From Streptomyces sp. NBC_01283 (GTDB lineage Bacteria; Actinomycetota; Actinomycetes; Streptomycetales; Streptomycetaceae), in contig NZ_CP108430.1 of the NCBI RefSeq assembly GCF_041435335.1, positions 2,046,001 through 2,110,000 on the forward strand: a stretch of DNA of 64,000 nucleotides, in the 5' to 3' direction. The notes under the pieces are model-generated. The model did not search any database, was not told the DNA's origin, and was given only the letters and a program-made list of their open reading frames with translations. A program made the position numbers and the translations under genes. The stretch's first letter is position 1, and each line of letters starts with the position of its first letter. This document shows, piece by piece, positions 60,038 through 64,000 of this stretch.

Positions 60038-61303
60038 TCAGCCTCCCGGTGTGTAGCCCTCCACCGCGTCGGCGGCTCCCGGCTCGCGGACCACCTTCAT
60101 GCCGCCCGTGGCGCTCTTGTCGGGGCGCAGGATCACGCTCTCCTTCGACGACGGGGCCTTGGGGTCGCTGAAGTCCTGCGAGACGCCGAAGCCCGTGTCG
60201 TAGTCGCTGATGGTCAGGAGCGCCTTGTCGACGCCGTCACGCGTGAGGTCCTTGCTCTCGCAGGCCTTCTTCAGCGCCTCGCCGAAGATGGACGCCGCGG
60301 TCCAGCCTGCCGTCACGCCGTTGTCCAGGGAGTCCTTCGGATAGGCCGCCTTGTAGTCGGTGACCAGCTTCTTCGCCGCGGGGGTGTCCGCGCCGATCGG
60401 GAGGGTCGGTGAGGCCACGTAGTAGTTCTTGGCCAGGGCCGGGCCCGCCTGGGTGCCCAGGAGCTGGGGGGCGAACGCCGAGTTGTTGCCGATGATCGGG
60501 ACATCGAACTTTCCGGCCGCCGCGACGCCCACCAGGGAGGCCGCCTGCCGGGGCCCCGCGCTGATGACGACGCCCTTCACGCCCGCCTTCTTCAGGGCCG
60601 CGACCTGCGCCGTCATGTCGTTGTCGGTCGCCTTGATCTTCTGCTCGACGACGGTGAGGCCCGCCTTCTTGGCCATGTACTGCGAGCCCTTCAGCGCGTT
60701 CTCGCCGTAGTCGCCCTCGAAGTAGACGTGGCCGAGCTTGTCGCCCTTCTTGAGGCCCTTCTCCTTCATCAGGAAGTCGATCGCGTTGATCGTCTCCAGG
60801 TCGTACGTCGAGCCGACGACCCGGACGTACGAGCTGCCCAGGAGGTTCGCCGACCAGGCCTGCGGCAGGACGAGCGCCTTGTCGGCGTCGACCCGCTGCT
60901 TGACCGCGGCGACGAACGGGGAGCCGATGAACTGGGCGAAGCCGAGGACGTCCGGCTCCAGCTCGGTGTACGCGGCGACCGCCTTCTGGGGGTCGTAGCC
61001 GTGGTCGCGGACGGTCAGCTTCAGCTTGCGGCCGCAGATGCCGCCGTCGGCGTTGGTCTGCTTGACGTAGAGCTGCTGGGCCTGCGTGACGCTCTTGCCG
61101 AGGGTCGCGTAGACCCCCGTCATGTCGGTGAGCACACCGAGGTTGATCGTCTTGGCGGAGACACCGACGCCGGACTTGACCCCGCCCGCACCCTCCTTGT
61201 CTCCCTTGTCGTCCCCCGCCTTGGAGCTGCAACCAGCCACCGCCAGCAGCGCGGCGAGCGCCGTCGCCGTCGCGGTGGTCCTCTTCGACCTGCGTGAACT
61301 CAT
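60038..61303 (-). CDS. Branched-chain amino-acid-type ABC transporter, substrate-binding lipoprotein
   Basis: 421 residues. Lipoprotein signal: basic MSSRRSKRTTATATALAALL, then AVAGCSSKAGDD with the lipobox Cys. The mature part is a type I periplasmic-binding fold of the Leu/Ile/Val group: TINLGVLTDMTGVYATLGKS, ADGGICGRKLKLTVRDHGYD and KGVVISAGPRQAASLVGVAA. Captures a small ligand, possibly a branched-chain amino acid or aromatic acid, for the permease genes upstream. Its start overlaps the livM stop (ATGA). It is the last gene of the transporter operon. Confidence 0.9.
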   Translation of the reverse strand: MSSRRSKRTTATATALAALLAVAGCSSKAGDDKGDKEGAGGVKSGVGVSAKTINLGVLTDMTGVYATLGKSVTQAQQLYVKQTNADGGICGRKLKLTVRDHGYDPQKAVAAYTELEPDVLGFAQFIGSPFVAAVKQRVDADKALVLPQAWSANLLGSSYVRVVGSTYDLETINAIDFLMKEKGLKKGDKLGHVYFEGDYGENALKGSQYMAKKAGLTVVEQKIKATDNDMTAQVAALKKAGVKGVVISAGPRQAASLVGVAAAGKFDVPIIGNNSAFAPQLLGTQAGPALAKNYYVASPTLPIGADTPAAKKLVTDYKAAYPKDSLDNGVTAGWTAASIFGEALKKACESKDLTRDGVDKALLTISDYDTGFGVSQDFSDPKAPSSKESVILRPDKSATGGMKVVREPGAADAVEGYTPGG

Positions 61304-62415
61304 CGTTCCTCCCCTGGAGTTGGGCCGGACGTCGGCCTGGAGCGCCGGGCGGCGATGCTGGCCAGGCCGCCGGGCAGGAACAGCACCACCGCCACGACGG
61401 CGGCGCCGTACAGATACCGGGACGCCTCACCCGGTGTGATTCCGCCACTGCCGGGGGCCGAGACCAGGGGCAGCGCGTCGCTGTACCGGGTCAGGAGCTG
61501 CGGCAGCAGGGACACCACGGCGGCACCGGCCACCGCGCCCGCCACCGAGCCGAGGCCGCCGATGACGATCATGGCGAGGTATTCGAGGGACAGCGTCATG
61601 CCGAAGTAGTCCGGCACGGTGCGCTGGAAGACCAGGGCGAGCAGGACGCCCGCCAGGCCCGCGTACATCGACGACAGGACGAAGACGCCCGCGCGGTAGC
61701 GGGCGACGGGCACCCCGATGACTCCGGCGGCGATGCGGTGGTCCCGGATGGCGTTCATGGCGCGCCCGGGGCGTCCGCGCAGCACACCGCGGGCGAAGAG
61801 CCCGCAGCCGACGAGGAGGACGAGCCCCGCGTACCAGAGCTTCTCCGACGCCCCGAACGGCACGGCGGCCACGACGAGCTCGCTGTCGTCGAAGGTGATG
61901 CCGAAGACGTTCAGGGGCGGTACGTCGCGTCCGTTGGAGCCGCCCGTCAGGTCATGGGCGTTGAAGAGCACGTGCTGCCCGATGAAGATCAGGGCGAGGG
62001 TCGCGATGCCGAGGTAGGCGCCGCGCAGGCGACCGGCGATCGGGCTGAAGAGGCCGCCCGCGATCCCCGCGACGCCGACGGCCAGGGCGGCCGCGATCCA
62101 GGTGGGCAGGCCCAGGCCGGTGAGGCCGTCCTTGCCGTCCCCCGCGAAGACGCAGTATCCGTACGCGCCGATCGCGAGGAAGAAGGCGTGGCCCATGGAG
62201 AGCTGGCCGGTCGCGCCGGTGAGGAGGTTGAGGCCGATGGCGCCGATCGCGGCGGCCATGGCGAAGAGGCCGGCCTGGAGCCAGAAGCGGTCGAGGTAGA
62301 AGGGCAGGGCGAGCAGCAGCACCGCGCCCGCGATCCAGAGGTATATGCGGGGGCGGGTCGGCATCGTACGGACTCGGGAGCGCAACTCCCTCCCGCGGGC
62401 CAGGACTTCAGACAC
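61300..62415 (-). CDS. livM: Branched-chain amino-acid-type ABC permease, LivM
   Basis: 371 residues with about ten membrane segments and the LivM signature: AIGLNLLTGATGQLSMGHAF near the start and RDHRIAAGVIGVPVARYRAG in the cytoplasmic loop that contacts the ATPase. It ends with GLGSVAGAVAGAAVVSLLPQ and a basic tail. The GTG at 62415 overlaps the livH stop by 8 bases and its own stop overlaps the binding-protein start, so translation is coupled. Confidence 0.9.
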   Translation of the reverse strand: MSEVLARGRELRSRVRTMPTRPRIYLWIAGAVLLLALPFYLDRFWLQAGLFAMAAAIGAIGLNLLTGATGQLSMGHAFFLAIGAYGYCVFAGDGKDGLTGLGLPTWIAAALAVGVAGIAGGLFSPIAGRLRGAYLGIATLALIFIGQHVLFNAHDLTGGSNGRDVPPLNVFGITFDDSELVVAAVPFGASEKLWYAGLVLLVGCGLFARGVLRGRPGRAMNAIRDHRIAAGVIGVPVARYRAGVFVLSSMYAGLAGVLLALVFQRTVPDYFGMTLSLEYLAMIVIGGLGSVAGAVAGAAVVSLLPQLLTRYSDALPLVSAPGSGGITPGEASRYLYGAAVVAVVLFLPGGLASIAARRSRPTSGPTPGEER

Positions 62416-63298
62416 GGGCGAGCTCCTTCGTGCCGAAGAGTCCGGCGGGCCGGACGAGGAGGATGACGGTCATCACGAGGTAGGGCGCGAGGTCGCCGAG
62501 CCCTCTGCCCAGGAAGGTGAGTTCACTCTGGTACCCGGTGGCGAGGGATTCGGTGACCCCGACCACGAGCCCGCCGACGAGCGCGCCCGTGGTGGAGTCG
62601 AGGCCGCCGAGGATCGCGGCGGGGAACGCCTTCAGCGCGGCCAGGGAGGTGGCCCGTTCGAGCCCCGGGGTGGGGAAGACGGTGAGGAAGAGCGCGGCCA
62701 CGGCGGCGAGGCCTCCCGCCACCGCCCAGGCGCCGAGCGAGACCCGGCCGAGCCGCACGCCCATCAGGGCGGCGGTCTCGGGGCTCTCCGCGGCGGCGCG
62801 CATCGCCACGCCCCAGGAGGTGTAGCGGAAGGCGAGCAGGAAGACGGTGATGAGGAGCGCGGCGGCGACGAACGCGGCGATCCGCGTGTGGGCGATGGAG
62901 ACCGACCCGATGGTGAGCACCGAGTCGCCCCAGGGGTCGCCGAGGGCGAGCACGTCGGTGCCGAGGCGGCGGGTGAGTTCGGTGGTGAGCAGGATGTCGA
63001 CGCCGATGGTGACGATGGCCAGGACGCTGTGGTCGGAGCCCCGGTAGCGCCGCATGACGAAGAACTCGATGGCGGCGCCGACGACGGCGGCGCCCGCGAT
63101 GCCGACGAGCAGCGCCGGCCAGAAGCCGATGTCGTCGTGGAGGGACGCGGTGAAGTAGCCGCCGGCCAGGAGCAGCGAGGCGTGCGCGAAGTTCACGACT
63201 TCGGTGGCCCGGAAGATGACGACGAAGCCGAGGGCGATGAGCGCGTAGACGGATCCCATCGAGAGGCCGTTGAGGAGGAGTTCGACGAAGGTGGTCAC
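62408..63298 (-). CDS. livH: Branched-chain amino-acid-type ABC permease, LivH
   Basis: 296 residues, eight or so membrane segments: VELLLNGLSMGSVYALIALG at the N-terminus, ATEVVNFAHASLLLAGGYFT, and AAAESPETAALMGVRLGRVS as the ATPase-coupling (EAA-like) loop, then AFPAAILGGLDSTTGALVGG. GTG at 63298 overlaps the livG stop (GTGA). Forms the translocation pore with LivM. Confidence 0.9.
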   Translation of the reverse strand: MTTFVELLLNGLSMGSVYALIALGFVVIFRATEVVNFAHASLLLAGGYFTASLHDDIGFWPALLVGIAGAAVVGAAIEFFVMRRYRGSDHSVLAIVTIGVDILLTTELTRRLGTDVLALGDPWGDSVLTIGSVSIAHTRIAAFVAAALLITVFLLAFRYTSWGVAMRAAAESPETAALMGVRLGRVSLGAWAVAGGLAAVAALFLTVFPTPGLERATSLAALKAFPAAILGGLDSTTGALVGGLVVGVTESLATGYQSELTFLGRGLGDLAPYLVMTVILLVRPAGLFGTKELARV

Positions 63299-64000
63299 GA
63301 GGTGGCCCCCTCTCCCAGGTACGCGCGCACGACCGCCGGGTCGTTCTGTACGTCGGCCGGAGCTCCGTCGGCTATCCGGCGTCCGAAGTCCAGTACGGTC
63401 ACCGCGTCCGCGAGCCGCATCACCACCCCCATGTCGTGTTCCACCAGGACGATCGAGATTCCGAGGCTGTCGCGGACGCCCGCGATGACGGCGGCGGTGC
63501 GTTGCCGCTCGTCCGCGGTCATGCCCGCGACGGGCTCGTCGAGCAGGAGCAGCCGGGGCTCCATGCACAGGGCGCGCGCCAGCTCGGCGAGTTTCTGCTG
63601 CCCGTACGGCAAAGAGCCCGCGGGCGCGTGGAGTTGATGTTCGATGCCGACGAACGCGGCGATCTCCCGCACCCGCTCGCGGTGCAGCCGCTCCTCGCGG
63701 GCCGCCGACGGGAGGCGGAGTCCCGCGGCGAGGAATCCCGTGCGGGTCAGCCGGTGGCGGCCGAGCATCAGGCTGTCGGCGACCGTCGCGCGCGGCGGCA
63801 GGGCGAGGTTCTGGAAGATCCGCGCGACGCCGAGGCCCGCGATGCGGTGCGGAGGCATCGCCGTCAGCTCGTGTTCACCGAAGCGGACGCTGCCGCCGGT
63901 GGCGCGGTACACGCCGGACAGGACGTTGAAGCAGGTGGACTTCCCGGCGCCGTTGGGTCCGATGACGGCGTGCACAGTGCCGGGCCTGACGGTGAAACTG
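63295..64000 (-). CDS. livG: Branched-chain amino-acid-type ABC ATPase, LivG (5' end beyond the window)
   Basis: The frame is open to the last base, so the N-terminus is missing. Visible are VHAVIGPNGAGKSTCFNVLS (Walker A), a GLGVARIFQNLALPPRATVA Q-loop, the signature PYGQQKLAELARALCMEPRL (SLPYGQQ instead of LSGGQ, usual for LivG) and LLLLDEPVAGMTADER (Walker B), plus VLVEHDMGVVMRLADAVTVL (H-loop). The C-terminus VVRAYLGEGATS is typical. A LivF ATPase gene is expected further right. It couples to livH by stop/start overlap. Confidence 0.92.
   Translation of the reverse strand, partial: SFTVRPGTVHAVIGPNGAGKSTCFNVLSGVYRATGGSVRFGEHELTAMPPHRIAGLGVARIFQNLALPPRATVADSLMLGRHRLTRTGFLAAGLRLPSAAREERLHRERVREIAAFVGIEHQLHAPAGSLPYGQQKLAELARALCMEPRLLLLDEPVAGMTADERQRTAAVIAGVRDSLGISIVLVEHDMGVVMRLADAVTVLDFGRRIADGAPADVQNDPAVVRAYLGEGATS

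Overview
The window is a chromosomal segment of a Streptomyces-type actinomycete. It has very high GC, strong third-position GC, GTG and TTG starts, Tat signal peptides, and many TetR, GntR, LysR and AraC regulators. It also has a SigB/SigF-type sigma factor, a SpoIIE-type phosphatase, and a ccr-meaA-...-psd-pssA block whose order I remember from Streptomyces chromosomes. I see no integrase, insertion sequence, CRISPR array, rRNA or tRNA.

Layout. 1-3.7 kb: the 3' end of a PAS/GAF protein, a stress-type sigma factor, a CBS-pair protein and an AraC regulator. 3.7-9.5 kb: a MDMPI-fold protein, an ABC-F ATPase, a PAP2-diacylglycerol kinase fusion, a methyltransferase and two small membrane proteins. 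9.5-17.3 kb: transketolase, an enolase-superfamily protein, a P-loop kinase, a VOC protein, and a GntR regulator facing two Tat-exported amidohydrolases across a pair of matching operators. 17.3-22.1 kb: DUF5107/TPR, GNAT, LapA-like and secreted S15-type hydrolase genes. 22.3-29 kb: a tightly packed leftward set (MFS exporter, M55 D-aminopeptidase, M20, S9 and S66/MccF-like peptidases) with a divergent LysR gene.

31-40 kb is the most unusual part. A truncated radical-SAM gene is joined to a TetR C-terminal remnant, and a DMT transporter is broken. Two intact TetR genes, a DHA2 exporter and a korA-korB-ferredoxin operon follow. Four promoters here (both tetR genes, the exporter and korA) carry the same TTCA-N8-TGAA palindrome, and a near match lies before the radical-SAM remnant. 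I read this as one local regulon joining efflux to 2-oxoacid:ferredoxin electron flow, in a zone scarred by deletions.

40-49 kb: a methyltransferase, a PAS-GAF-SpoIIE-HATPase phosphatase, an MFS exporter fused to three beta-sandwich repeats, a SRPBCC protein, a SplB-like/Rv2578c-type radical SAM gene behind a LexA-type box, a RidA-family protein and a HEAT-repeat protein. 49-60 kb: the ethylmalonyl-CoA pathway block (duplicated 3-hydroxyacyl-CoA dehydrogenase, TetR, ccr, ethylmalonyl-CoA mutase, CoA-ester lyase, MaoC hydratase, acyl-CoA dehydrogenase), then psd and pssA. Twin operators overlap the ccr promoter. 60-64 kb: a branched-chain amino-acid-type ABC importer (binding protein, LivM, LivH, and LivG cut by the window edge).
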